The position numbers and the translations under genes are program-made. From an uncultured Collinsella sp. (GTDB taxonomy: Bacteria; Actinomycetota; Coriobacteriia; Coriobacteriales; Coriobacteriaceae), in assembly GCA_902492755.1 (NCBI GenBank), contig CABUNB010000015.1, positions 1 through 47,168 of the forward strand: 47,168 bases of DNA, given 5' to 3'. Each line of letters starts with the position of its first letter. Within the stretch, counting starts at the first letter, position 1. Positions 16,623 to 24,719 of the stretch are shown here, one piece after another. The notes under the pieces were generated by a model. It ran no database searches and had not been told where the DNA came from. It saw only the letters and a program-made list of their open reading frames with translations.

Positions 16623-17455
16623 GAAAGATCGTATCGGTCCTGAGCGCCGCGGTGCTCACGCTCACGCTGTGCGCCTGCTCTTCGGGATCCTCCACCTCTT
16701 CCATTACCGTGGCTGGCTCCACGACGTGCCTTCCCATCGCCGAGATTGCGGCAGAGGGTTTTAAGGAAGAAACGGGCACCGATGTGCTCGTTTCGGGCTT
16801 GGGCTCTTCTGCCGGCATTGAGGCAGTCAGCGCCGGCACGGCCGATATCGCCAGCTCCTCTCGTGGCCTCAACGCCGACGAACAGGATCTGGGCCTGACT
16901 CCAATCGTTATCGCCCATGACGGTATTGCGGTCATCGTGAATGAGGACAACCCTGTTGAGAACCTCTCGACTGAGCAGCTTCGCGATATCTATGCCGGCA
17001 AGATCACCAACTGGAAAGAGGTCGGTGGCGAGGACCTGAAGATTCAGGTTATCAACCGCGACGAGGCTTCCGGCACGCGTGAGGCCTTCCGCACCATCGT
17101 GATGGATGGCACGCCGTTCGATCGCCGCTCGGCCGTTCTTTCGGGCACGGGCCAGGTGCGCGACGTGGTATCTCGTTCGCGTGGGGCCATCGGCTACATT
17201 TCGCTGGGCTTCGTCGATAGCCTCAACGCCAAGACTTCGGTCAGGGCCGTCTCGGTCAATCATGTCGAGGCTTCCGAGAAGACGGTTGCAAGCGGCGGCT
17301 ACCCCATTTCGCGTGACCTCTACTTCTTTGTGAAGGGAACGCCTTCCAAGCAGGCTCAGGATTACATCGACTACGTGACGTCCGAGAAGATGGACAAGCA
17401 GATTCGCGAGGCGGGCTTTATTCCCGTCACCAATGACGGGAAGGGGAGTGAGTAG
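16619..17455 (+). CDS. pstS: phosphate ABC transporter substrate-binding lipoprotein PstS
   Basis: PstS captures phosphate outside the membrane for the PstCAB transporter. The 278-residue protein starts with a lipoprotein signal: MRKIV, a hydrophobic stretch, then lipobox LCAC with C20 as the likely lipidated cysteine. A Ser/Gly linker precedes the PBP-like domain with SITVAGSTTCLPIAE, GLGSSAGIEAV, the NWKEVGGED segment, and DEASGTREAF, which contacts phosphate. GAIGYISLGF and the ending are typical. ATG 16619 overlaps the pgeF stop codon by 2 nt. Longer upstream frames are discounted because they would remove the signal peptide from the N-terminus. Confidence 0.94.
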   Translation: MRKIVSVLSAAVLTLTLCACSSGSSTSSITVAGSTTCLPIAEIAAEGFKEETGTDVLVSGLGSSAGIEAVSAGTADIASSSRGLNADEQDLGLTPIVIAHDGIAVIVNEDNPVENLSTEQLRDIYAGKITNWKEVGGEDLKIQVINRDEASGTREAFRTIVMDGTPFDRRSAVLSGTGQVRDVVSRSRGAIGYISLGFVDSLNAKTSVRAVSVNHVEASEKTVASGGYPISRDLYFFVKGTPSKQAQDYIDYVTSEKMDKQIREAGFIPVTNDGKGSE

Positions 17456-17456
17456 C

Positions 17457-18383
17457 ATGGAAGCACAGGAAAGCCCCCAGACTGAGCAGACGGCTCGGGC
17501 ACCCAAGAAGCGTGAGCTGGCACTGGTATCGCGCAGCACCTATCTTAAAGAGAAGGCCCTGCAGTGGATCTTCTTTGCCTGCGCGTTCCTGGCGGTTGTC
17601 ACCGTCATCCTGATTTTTGTCTTTACCACGTACTCGGCCCTGCCCGTCTTTACCGATATTGGCCTGGCAGACTTCTTTAGCTTTACGTGGGCGCCTTCCG
17701 AGGGACATTACGGCATTATGTCGCTGTTGGCCGGTTCGGGCTTGGTCACCGTCGGTGCACTTGCCATGGGCGTGCCTTTGGGTGTTGGCACGGCCGTGTA
17801 TCTGGTCGAGATTGCCAGCAAGCGCGTGCGCAAGCTCATCAGCCCCGCCGTCGACCTTCTGGCGGGCATCCCCTCGATTATCTACGGCTTCTTTGGCATG
17901 ATCATCATCCGCCCGTTTATCGCGCAGCTGACCGGTGGCCTTGGTTTTGGTGCGCTGACGGCATGGTTCGTGCTCGCCATCATGATCGTCCCCACCATCA
18001 CGACGCTCACCATCGATGCCCTCAACTCCATCCCTATGGGCATCCGCGAGGCATCCTATGCCATGGGCGCCACCAAGTGGCAAACCATCTACAAGGTCGT
18101 GTTGCCGGCAGCCAAGCTGGGTATCGTGGACGCTATCGTGTTGGGCATGGGCCGCGCTATCGGCGAGACCATGGCCGTACTGATGGTCGTGGGTAACGCG
18201 CCGGTCATTCCGGACAGTATCGCGAGCCCCATCTCGACGCTCACGAGCCAGATCGCGCTCGACATGAGCTACTCCTCGGGCCTGCACCGCTCTGCCCTGT
18301 TTGGCATGGGCGTGGTCCTGTTTATCATTTCCGCCGCGCTGGTGGGCATCGTCCGCCTGATTTCCAAGAAGAAGAGGGGGTAG
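17457..18383 (+). CDS. pstC: phosphate ABC transporter permease PstC
   Basis: PstC is one of two permeases of the high-affinity phosphate importer. The protein has 308 residues with a short cytoplasmic N-terminus and six hydrophobic segments. SLLAGSGLVTVGALAMGVPLGVG opens the permease core and the EASYAMGATKWQTIYKVVLPAA loop couples to PstB. PSIIYGFFGM and GRAIGETMAVLMV are characteristic of PstC. ATG 17457 follows the pstS stop by 1 nt and is preceded by GGGGAG; an upstream ATG at 17433 lies inside pstS with no good site. pstA follows after 3 nt. Confidence 0.95.
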   Translation: MEAQESPQTEQTARAPKKRELALVSRSTYLKEKALQWIFFACAFLAVVTVILIFVFTTYSALPVFTDIGLADFFSFTWAPSEGHYGIMSLLAGSGLVTVGALAMGVPLGVGTAVYLVEIASKRVRKLISPAVDLLAGIPSIIYGFFGMIIIRPFIAQLTGGLGFGALTAWFVLAIMIVPTITTLTIDALNSIPMGIREASYAMGATKWQTIYKVVLPAAKLGIVDAIVLGMGRAIGETMAVLMVVGNAPVIPDSIASPISTLTSQIALDMSYSSGLHRSALFGMGVVLFIISAALVGIVRLISKKKRG

Positions 18384-18386
18384 GCT

Positions 18387-19292
18387 ATGTCCGATTCCGT
18401 TGACACGACGGTCGATACGACCTCGTCGCGCGAGCGCATCAAGCGTGCCCTTTCCCACGGCAAGAAGGGCCGCATCAATAAGGATCTGTCCAACAAGATT
18501 ATGCTTGGCGTGTTCCGCGCCGCGGCCTATATCACCACGCTGGTGTTGGTCGCCATCATCGCCTACGTGGTCGTTAACGGCCTGCCACATATCTCGCTCG
18601 ACTTTATCTTCGGTTGGCCCCAGGGCGTGAACGCTGAGGGCGGTATTTGGCCGACGATAGTCTCGACCGTCTACGTGACGGCGCTCGCCATGCTCATCTG
18701 CACGCCGGTCGCCGTGCTGGCTGCCGTCTATCTGGCCGAGTACGCTAAACAGGGCAAGGTCGTCGAGCTCATTCGCTACGCTGCCGATGCCTTGGCCTCG
18801 GTGCCCTCCATCGTTATGGGTCTGTTTGGCTATGCCTTGTTTGTCGAGGCTATGGGCTTGGGCCTTTCGATGGTCTCGGCCGCTCTGGCGCTCGCACTTT
18901 TGATGCTCCCCATCGTCATGCGCACCACCGAGGAGGCCATTCGCGCCGTGCCGCGCTATATCCGCTGGGGCGCGTACGGCCTGGGCGCCACCAAGTGGCA
19001 GGTCGTCTCCAAGATCGTGCTTCCTTCTGCCTTTGGCCGCATCGCCACCGGCATCGTGCTTGCCATCGGCCGCGCCATCGGCGAGACCGCCGTCGTGCTC
19101 TATACGATGGGCCAGGCCATCAACCTGCCGATCTCGCCGCTCGATTCCGGCCGTCCCATGACGGTTCACCTGTACCTGCTCGCCAACGACGGCATCAACA
19201 TGAACGCAGCCTACGGCACCGCGCTCTTGCTGATGGTGATTATTTTGGCCTTCAACTTGTTTGCGCGCTTCCTGTCGCGCAAGCGCCGCTAG
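18387..19292 (+). CDS. pstA: phosphate ABC transporter permease PstA
   Basis: PstA is the second permease of the phosphate importer. The 301-residue protein has six membrane helices after a charged N-terminus of about 45 residues. Typical motifs are WPTIVSTVYVTALAMLICTPVAVLAA split across helices 2-3, SVPSIVMGLFGYALFV, the coupling loop RWGAYGLGATKWQVVSKIVLP and GRAIGETAVVLYTMG. It sits in tight order between pstC and pstB and ends with a basic FLSRKRR tail. Confidence 0.95.
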   Translation: MSDSVDTTVDTTSSRERIKRALSHGKKGRINKDLSNKIMLGVFRAAAYITTLVLVAIIAYVVVNGLPHISLDFIFGWPQGVNAEGGIWPTIVSTVYVTALAMLICTPVAVLAAVYLAEYAKQGKVVELIRYAADALASVPSIVMGLFGYALFVEAMGLGLSMVSAALALALLMLPIVMRTTEEAIRAVPRYIRWGAYGLGATKWQVVSKIVLPSAFGRIATGIVLAIGRAIGETAVVLYTMGQAINLPISPLDSGRPMTVHLYLLANDGINMNAAYGTALLLMVIILAFNLFARFLSRKRR

Positions 19293-19304
19293 CTAAGGAG
19301 TCCC

Positions 19305-20108
19305 ATGTCCGTTTATCAGTCCGCTCCCACGCTGGAGCAAGCGGCCATCACGGCCAAGGATTTCAACTTTTGGTACGGCGACTTTCATGCGTTGACGGGG
19401 CTCGACCTCAACATCGCCAAAAATGCCATTACCTCGTTCATCGGCCCCTCGGGTTGCGGGAAATCGACGTTTTTGCGCTGCATCAACCGCATGAATGACC
19501 TGATCGAGGGCACGCGCGTCGAGGGCACCATGACGCTCGACGGCAACGATATCTATGCCGAGGGCGTCGACCCGGTCGACCTTCGCCGCCGTGTGGGCAT
19601 GATCTTTCAGCAGCCCAATCCGTTTCCTAAATCCATCTACGAGAATGTCGCCTTTGGCCCTCGTCTGCAGGGCGTGACTAGCAAAAGCGACCTCGACGAC
19701 ATCGTGGAAGAATCGCTCAAGCGCGCCAACCTCTGGAAAGAGGTATCCAATCAGCTCAACAAGGATGGTTTGGCGCTCTCGGGTGGTCAGCAGCAGCGTC
19801 TGTGCATCGCGCGCGTCCTTGCGGTGCAACCCGATGTTCTCCTGATGGACGAGCCCTGCTCCGCCATCGACCCCACATCTGTCTCTAAGGTCGAGGATCT
19901 GATGGCCGAGCTGGCGCCCGAGATGACGATCATCATCGTCACGCATTCAATGCAGCAGGCAGCTCGTATCAGCGACTACACCGCATTCTTCTTGCAGGAA
20001 GTTGCCGGCGAGCCCGCCACGCTCATCGAGTATGGTCAAACCGACGCGATCTTCACCAGCCCGGTGGACTCGCGGACGGAAGACTATATCACCGGCCGCT
20101 TTGGCTGA
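19305..20108 (+). CDS. pstB: phosphate ABC transporter ATP-binding protein PstB
   Basis: PstB powers phosphate import. The 267-residue ATPase shows Walker A GPSGCGKST (47-55, K53), the Q-loop MIFQQPNPFPKSI, the ABC signature LSGGQQQR (158-165), Walker B VLLMDE (D182, E183) and the H-loop VTHSMQQAARISD. FNFWYGDFHAL at the start and DYITGRFG at the end are typical of PstB. It has AAGGAG before the ATG, 12 nt after pstA. Confidence 0.97.
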   Translation: MSVYQSAPTLEQAAITAKDFNFWYGDFHALTGLDLNIAKNAITSFIGPSGCGKSTFLRCINRMNDLIEGTRVEGTMTLDGNDIYAEGVDPVDLRRRVGMIFQQPNPFPKSIYENVAFGPRLQGVTSKSDLDDIVEESLKRANLWKEVSNQLNKDGLALSGGQQQRLCIARVLAVQPDVLLMDEPCSAIDPTSVSKVEDLMAELAPEMTIIIVTHSMQQAARISDYTAFFLQEVAGEPATLIEYGQTDAIFTSPVDSRTEDYITGRFG

Positions 20109-20200
20109 TCGGTGCGACTAGTCCCAAGCCGATCGGACCTGGTCCGGTGCGTATTCACTGTGCGGGCGGCATGACCGCACCCAACTGATTGGAGTGAACC

Positions 20201-21058
20201 ATGCGCAAACTGTTTTCCCGTCAGCTCGTCGAGGCCCGTCACGAGATGCTGAGCATCTACGAGGCCGTCGATCTGGCTCTCCACGATGCCGTGAAGGCCT
20301 ATGTGACCGACGACCGCAAGCTCGCCACCAAGACCAAGAAGCGCACGCTTTCGATTGACGCGCGCTGCGCCAACCTGGAGGCCGTCTGCTACAACCTGAT
20401 CGCCACGCAGTCACCGGTCGCCTCCGACTTCCGCCTGCTTCAGACGATCATCTACGTCGACTTTAACCTGCAGCGCATGACCGATAAGGTCCGTCAGATC
20501 TGCCGTGCCACGCGTCATATGATCAAGGCCGACATCTCGCTGCCCAAGGAGCTTGTCGGCACGGTTGAGGCCGAGGCTGAGGCCGTCTACCAGGTGCTGG
20601 GCTCTTCGCTTTCTGCGCTCGTCACCAATGATATGTCCATCATCTGCAACCTGGCCGTCGAGGACGAGCCAGTGCACGCTGCCTACGAGAAGTTCTTCCG
20701 CACCTTTAACCGTATGGATACGGGCGACTTTATGGACGACGACAGCAACTATGACGACCTGCGCCGCGCCATCATGGTTTCGCGCTACCTCGATCGCATC
20801 GCTTCGATTTCCATCGATGCCGCTTGCCGTCTGACCTTCCTGTTGACTGGTCAGCGTATGAACGCCGGCGATATCGCCCGCACTGATGAGGACGAGCTCG
20901 AGAGCATGCGCGTGCCTTCGGGCGAGGGTGTTATCATGAGGCCCGCCGTCGACGCGCGCTACGTTGCCAAGGTGCCCGCCAACGAGGTCAGCGAGGGTCT
21001 TCGCTACCTGCTCGATCATCTTGAGGACGAGGACGATGGCGAGGACGACGAGGAGTAA
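20201..21058 (+). CDS. phoU: phosphate signalling protein PhoU
   Basis: PhoU couples the Pst transporter to a PhoR-type kinase and represses the Pho response when phosphate is plentiful. The 285-residue protein shows two PhoU helical repeats, with metal-site acidic clusters around DFNLQRMTDKVRQI and MVSRYLDRIASISID, and a C-terminal acidic tail (EDEDDGEDDEE) beyond the usual 215-240 residues. The 92-nt gap after pstB has two hairpins (ATCGGAC/GTCCGGT at 20132-20148, and TGCGG/CCGCA near 20160-20184) that may adjust its expression relative to pstSCAB. No phoB or phoR is present in the window. Confidence 0.92.
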   Translation: MRKLFSRQLVEARHEMLSIYEAVDLALHDAVKAYVTDDRKLATKTKKRTLSIDARCANLEAVCYNLIATQSPVASDFRLLQTIIYVDFNLQRMTDKVRQICRATRHMIKADISLPKELVGTVEAEAEAVYQVLGSSLSALVTNDMSIICNLAVEDEPVHAAYEKFFRTFNRMDTGDFMDDDSNYDDLRRAIMVSRYLDRIASISIDAACRLTFLLTGQRMNAGDIARTDEDELESMRVPSGEGVIMRPAVDARYVAKVPANEVSEGLRYLLDHLEDEDDGEDDEE

Positions 21059-21095
21059 GTAGCCCCGTTCGTCGAAAGATTGTAAATACCTAAGT

Positions 21096-21131
21096 GAGCG
21101 CGGCCTTGCACATGCGGGGCCGTGCTCTTGC
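21096..21131 (+). terminator. hairpin terminator after phoU
   Basis: GAGCGCGGCC (21096-21105) pairs with GGCCGTGCTC (21118-21127) with one G-U pair. The U-run is weak (TTGCG), so termination may be partial. It separates the phosphate operon from yggS. Confidence 0.55.
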
Positions 21132-21177
21132 GTTAGCATGGGACTACTTGTTTGGCTGTCAGCGGAGGCGATTGGCA

Positions 21178-21915
21178 ATGGATAACTATTTGGATTTGAT
21201 GCGCGCTCGCCGCGAGCAGATTCTGGAACGTTTTTATGCGGCGCTCGATCGCGCGGGCCGCCCCCACGACGCCGCGCGCCTCATTGCCGTGTCCAAGACC
21301 GTTGGTGTCGATGAGACTGTTGCTGCCATCCAGGCGGGGTATCGCCATTTTGCCGAGAACCGCCCGCAGGAGCTGGTTCGCAAGCTCACGGGTCTGGCGG
21401 AGCATCCGGAGCTGCCCGAGGTGCGCTTCGATATGATCGGCAACCTGCAGACCAATAAGATCAATGCGGTGCTGGGCTCAGCCGAGCTGATTCACTCGGT
21501 GGGTTCGCTGCATCTGGCACAGGCGATCTCGAGCCGTGCTGTCCGCAAGATTGAGGCAGGCGAGCTCGCCGGCCCCCAGCGTGTGCTCATCGAGGTCAAT
21601 GTGAGTGGTGAGGAGTCGAAGGGAGGCTTTTCGCCCGATGAGATTCGCGCCGCCGCGGGTGAGCTTGCGGAACTTGAGGGAATTTGCGTACAGGGGCTTA
21701 TGACTATGGCGCCCCGGGGGAATAAGGATGTGGCACGCCGCACCTTTGCGGGGCTTCGTGAGCTGAGGGATGAGCTGGAGGCTGCGCATCCCGATTTGAA
21801 CCTGCCTGAGCTTTCCTGCGGCATGAGCGAGGACTTTGAGCCTGCCCTTGAGGAGGGCTCTACGCTCGTTCGCCTGGGCAGGGTAGTATTTAGCCCGGAG
21901 TTTGCAGTAAAATAA
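21178..21915 (+). CDS. yggS: YggS family pyridoxal phosphate homeostasis protein
   Basis: A PLP-binding, single-domain TIM-barrel protein of the YggS/PLPBP/YlmE family that buffers PLP and affects amino acid pools. The PLP lysine lies in RLIAVSKTVGVDE (about K41). HFAENRPQELVRK, FDMIGNLQTNKI, VLIEVNVSGEESKGGF, GLMTMAPRG and LSCGMSEDFEPALEEGSTLVR follow in family order, the last binding the PLP phosphate. ATG 21178, preceded by CGGAGG, gives 245 residues, slightly above the usual 230. The gene sits next to sepF, as in many Gram-positive bacteria. Confidence 0.94.
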   Translation: MDNYLDLMRARREQILERFYAALDRAGRPHDAARLIAVSKTVGVDETVAAIQAGYRHFAENRPQELVRKLTGLAEHPELPEVRFDMIGNLQTNKINAVLGSAELIHSVGSLHLAQAISSRAVRKIEAGELAGPQRVLIEVNVSGEESKGGFSPDEIRAAAGELAELEGICVQGLMTMAPRGNKDVARRTFAGLRELRDELEAAHPDLNLPELSCGMSEDFEPALEEGSTLVRLGRVVFSPEFAVK

Positions 21916-21975
21916 GGCTCTGAAGTGCGCACTGATTATCGGGGCGCCTGCACTAAACCGCGAGAGGACACAACC

Positions 21976-22698
21976 ATGGGCTTCCTTGACGAGATTAAAA
22001 ATAAGATGCACCTGGGCGGCCAGCAGGGTTACGACCAGGGTTATGGCCAGGACGACGACTACGGCTACGATGACGGCTATGACGATAGTTATCAGGGCAA
22101 CGGCTACGGCGGTGCTTCGGGCGAGGGCTTCTACACCCAAGACGAGCCGAGCAACGGCCTGCTTGGTCAGACGCGCCGCGGTGAAGCTGAGTCGGTTGCC
22201 GTGTATACGCGCTCCGGTCAGCTGGTTGGCGATGACTCCCGCCATGCCACGACGTATAACCCGCCTTCGCGCTCGCAGGACAGTGTTGCGAGCGGTTATC
22301 GTCCTGGTGCCTATGACACGCCGTCGAGCTACGCCGAGAACACCCGCGCCCGTGCCGCCGCTGCGCCCGAGCCTGCACCGAGTGATGCCTCGGCCTATGC
22401 GAGCAATATCATCAACGCCACGCCGCAGCTGCCGGCCTATGTCCTGCGCCCCGAGAGCTATGACGACGTGGAGACCGTGGTGCGCCGCGTTCGCACCAAG
22501 CAGCCTGTCGCACTGATTTTTGTGGGCGTACGCACCGAAGTTGCCAAGCGCGTCTTGGACTTCTCTTACGGCTTTGCCTGCGGTCTGGGCGCCACGGTCA
22601 AGGAGGTAGGCGACCGCGTGTTCATGGTGCTGCCCGCCGGTTGCGAGGTCAAAGATTCCGATCTCAAGAAGCTTCGTGCCGACGGCTACCTTAAGTAA
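21976..22698 (+). CDS. sepF: cell division protein SepF
   Basis: SepF polymerises at the septum, binds the FtsZ C-terminal peptide and tethers the Z-ring to the membrane. The N-terminal amphipathic helix MGFLDEIKNKM is the membrane anchor. A Gly/Tyr/Asp-rich repetitive linker follows (about 18-50), then a disordered region. The conserved SepF (DUF552) domain occupies about 150-240, with YVLRPESYDDVETVVRRVR, FSYGFACGLGATVKEVGDRVFMV split in two, and a conserved ending. At 240 residues it is longer than Bacillus SepF (about 150) because of the linker. ATG 21976 follows GAGAGGA. With ftsA absent here, SepF probably serves as the main FtsZ anchor. Confidence 0.93.
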   Translation: MGFLDEIKNKMHLGGQQGYDQGYGQDDDYGYDDGYDDSYQGNGYGGASGEGFYTQDEPSNGLLGQTRRGEAESVAVYTRSGQLVGDDSRHATTYNPPSRSQDSVASGYRPGAYDTPSSYAENTRARAAAAPEPAPSDASAYASNIINATPQLPAYVLRPESYDDVETVVRRVRTKQPVALIFVGVRTEVAKRVLDFSYGFACGLGATVKEVGDRVFMVLPAGCEVKDSDLKKLRADGYLK

Positions 22699-22719
22699 AG
22701 ACAAGACGAGGAGATTCCC

Positions 22720-23001
22720 ATCAACATCTACACTATCGTCCAGCTGGTCAACACGCTGTTCAACTTCTATTCCACGCTCATTGTCGTCTACTGCTTTATG
22801 ACGTGGATTCCCATGAAGCAGGGTGGTTTACTTCAGGATATTGCTGCGGTGCTCGATAGCGTGTGCGGTCCGTGGCTCAACCTGTTCCGTCGTTTCATTC
22901 CGCCGATGGGCGGTATCGATTTTTCGCCGGTCGTTGCGATTATTGCGTTGCAGTTGGTGCAGAGGCTGGTTCTGCAGCTTCTTATAGGTATACTCGTATA
23001 G
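22720..23001 (+). CDS. YggT family membrane protein, apparent AUC start
   Basis: The 93-residue product fits YggT (about 85-100 residues, two membrane helices): an N-terminal NIYTIVQLVNTLFNFYSTL segment, FMTWIP, then VCGPWLNLFRRFIPPMGGIDFSPVV and a C-terminal hydrophobic segment ending LIGILV. The frame is closed on the left by the sepF stop (22696-22698, same frame) and contains no ATG, GTG or TTG before ATG 22798, which would delete helix 1. GAGGAG (22708-22713) lies 6 nt before ATC 22720, so AUC is the most likely initiator. Its position between sepF and divIVA is conserved in Gram-positives; the molecular role is not settled. Confidence 0.8.
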   Translation: MNIYTIVQLVNTLFNFYSTLIVVYCFMTWIPMKQGGLLQDIAAVLDSVCGPWLNLFRRFIPPMGGIDFSPVVAIIALQLVQRLVLQLLIGILV

Positions 23002-23062
23002 AACTGACTTTGTAACTTACGTCGGGCGTGTAGCGCCGAGGCGATGAAAAAGGAGACTTGTT

Positions 23063-23737
23063 ATGGCTATTACCCCTGCAGACATCCAGGCTCAGACTTT
23101 CTCTGAGGCCAAGCGTGGCTACGATCCCGCCGAGGTCGACGTCTTCTTGGAGACGCTGTCCTCCGAGGTTGACGCTATGCTCGCTAAGATCGTCGACCTT
23201 AAGGGTCGCCTGACTGCTACCGAGCAGCAGCTTGCCGATGCGCAGGCTCAGCTTGCCCAGGCTCAGGATGCCACCGCCCAAGCCGTTCCTGCCGCCCCCG
23301 TGGCTGCTCCCGCCCCTGACTTCTCCGCTCAGGAGCGCCAGATTTCCGCTGCCCTGATCGCTGCCCAGCAGACCGCTGAGACCATCGTCAACGATGCCAA
23401 CGAGAACGCTGAGCGTATCCGCAACGAGGCTGACGCTAAGGCCCGCGAGGTTATCCGCCAGGCTCTGACCGAGAAGCAGGCCGAGCTCGAGGAAATCGAT
23501 CGTCTCAAGGCTTCCCGCGAGGAGTTCAAGGCCGAGTACCTCAAGCTCATCCAGCACTTCATGGACGATGCCCAGAACTCCTTCCCGGCCGACCTCATGG
23601 CCTCCACGCCGGTCGGTTCTGCCGCTTCTCCTGCGGTGACTGTTCCCGCCGAGCCGCTGCCCGTCGCTGACCCGGTTGTCCCCGTGGCCGATCCCTTCGC
23701 CCCGATCGACAACTTTGCTGCCGACGACCTGGACTAA
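23063..23737 (+). CDS. divIVA: DivIVA domain protein
   Basis: DivIVA coiled-coil proteins mark negatively curved membrane at poles and septum. The 224-residue protein has the N-terminal membrane-binding DivIVA domain (about 3-60, ITPADIQAQTFSEAKRGYDP then EVDVFLETL), a first coiled coil with heptads of Ala/Gln/Leu, a Pro/Ala-rich break (about 75-95) and a second coiled coil (about 98-170). The C-terminus (about 175-224) is Ala/Pro/Val-rich and likely disordered. AAAAAGGAG precedes the ATG. It closes the division block and is followed by a strong terminator. Confidence 0.92.
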   Translation: MAITPADIQAQTFSEAKRGYDPAEVDVFLETLSSEVDAMLAKIVDLKGRLTATEQQLADAQAQLAQAQDATAQAVPAAPVAAPAPDFSAQERQISAALIAAQQTAETIVNDANENAERIRNEADAKAREVIRQALTEKQAELEEIDRLKASREEFKAEYLKLIQHFMDDAQNSFPADLMASTPVGSAASPAVTVPAEPLPVADPVVPVADPFAPIDNFAADDLD

Positions 23738-23763
23738 CATTCGGCCTACAATTTAGTGCCTAG

Positions 23764-23793
23764 AAAGGACCCGCAGCTTGCGGGTCCTTTTTT
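23764..23793 (+). terminator. rho-independent terminator after divIVA
   Basis: AAAGGACCCGCA (23764-23775) pairs perfectly with TGCGGGTCCTTT (23779-23790) around a GCT loop, followed by a T-run to 23793. Flanking A and T runs make it usable from both sides, but the next minus-strand gene ends about 110 nt away. Confidence 0.93.
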
Positions 23794-23904
23794 ATGACTG
23801 TGCCGGGGTGCGTAACATAAAAAACCGAGCCCTGCACATAGTGGCGCAGAACTCGGCGAACGGGTGAGCGGTCAAGGGTAGGTTTTAAGGCATGTCCCAA
23901 AAAT

Positions 23905-24435
23905 CTACTTGAGGAGGAAGTCGGAGAGGGGAATGGTACGGGCCTCGCGATGCTCGGGGTCTGCGATGTGGTCGGCAGGATAGCCACAGACGAGCATGTG
24001 ATAGGGATAGACGCCCTTGGGCAGATTGAACTGCTCCTGTGCCACCTCAGGCTTAAAATGGCATACCCAGCACGTTCCCAGGCCCTGCTCGGTGGCCTCC
24101 ATCATCATCTGATCACACACGATGGACGTATCGATTTCACTGGAATTCATCTGGTCATACGGGCGCACCCAAGCATCATCGGTAACGCTGCAAATAAGGA
24201 AGACAAGCGGAGCCCCAAAGATAGACCCATCACGAGCAAACCGAGGCTGACAAGCAGCAGCCTTCTCCAGAAGCTCGGGCGTATCCAACACTATCACACG
24301 GGTTGGATGATTATTACAAGCAGAAGGAGCAATACGCCCAGCCTCAACAATGGCATCCACCACAGCTTGCTCAACAGAACGATTCTCAAACTCGCGACAA
24401 GAATACCGACCCCGAGCCAGATCCAAATAAGACAT
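23905..24435 (-). CDS. nitroreductase family protein
   Basis: An FMN-dependent nitroreductase-like protein of 176 residues. The N-terminal SYLDLARGRYSCREFENR contains the Arg residues that usually bind FMN phosphate. RIAPSACNNHPTRVIVLD, DTSIVCDQMMMEATEQGLGTCWV and VCGYPADH follow in family order. Members reduce nitro compounds, quinones or flavins with NAD(P)H; the true substrate cannot be told from sequence. GGAGGG precedes the start. It stands alone, convergent with divIVA, and is separated from the DUF47-pit pair by a long palindrome. Confidence 0.88.
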   Translation of the reverse strand: MSYLDLARGRYSCREFENRSVEQAVVDAIVEAGRIAPSACNNHPTRVIVLDTPELLEKAAACQPRFARDGSIFGAPLVFLICSVTDDAWVRPYDQMNSSEIDTSIVCDQMMMEATEQGLGTCWVCHFKPEVAQEQFNLPKGVYPYHMLVCGYPADHIADPEHREARTIPLSDFLLK

Positions 24436-24533
24436 ACAAGCCCTCCAAGATAAAAAATCAAATCAACCCAAAATGAAACAAAGGGTACCCAAAGCACCAT
24501 CCAGCCAAACGCCCACCGAATGCCAAAGTGCTC

Positions 24534-24719
24534 AATTGGGTACTAAAGGCCCCCTCGGCCAAACCCCCATTGCGCTACAACTATCAGCCAAAGTTCCCAA
24601 TGGTGATACGTAAGGCGAAGGGCCGGCCACGGTTTACTTTCGAACGACTCTGCAAAGCAGCCGGAGTGAGAAAGCAAACCGTGGCCGGCCCTTCGCCGCT
24701 GGGATACGTACCCCCAATT
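24534..24719. repeat. long nested inverted repeat between DUF47 gene and nitroreductase gene
   Basis: Arms at 24614-24641 and 24670-24697 are complementary over 28 bp with a single G-T mismatch. The 28-nt loop contains CTGCAAAGCAG, itself a small hairpin. Outer arms AATTGGGTAC (24534-24543) and GTACCCCCAATT (24708-24719) extend the symmetry up to the DUF47 stop codon. It may terminate the minus-strand pit-DUF47 operon or be a small palindromic repeat element. No coding frame is evident in the interval. Confidence 0.8.

Noticed and set aside
17427..19169. 580-codon open frame antisense to pstC-pstA
   Set aside because: Asp/His/Gly/Arg-rich mirror translation of membrane permeases, no independent support.
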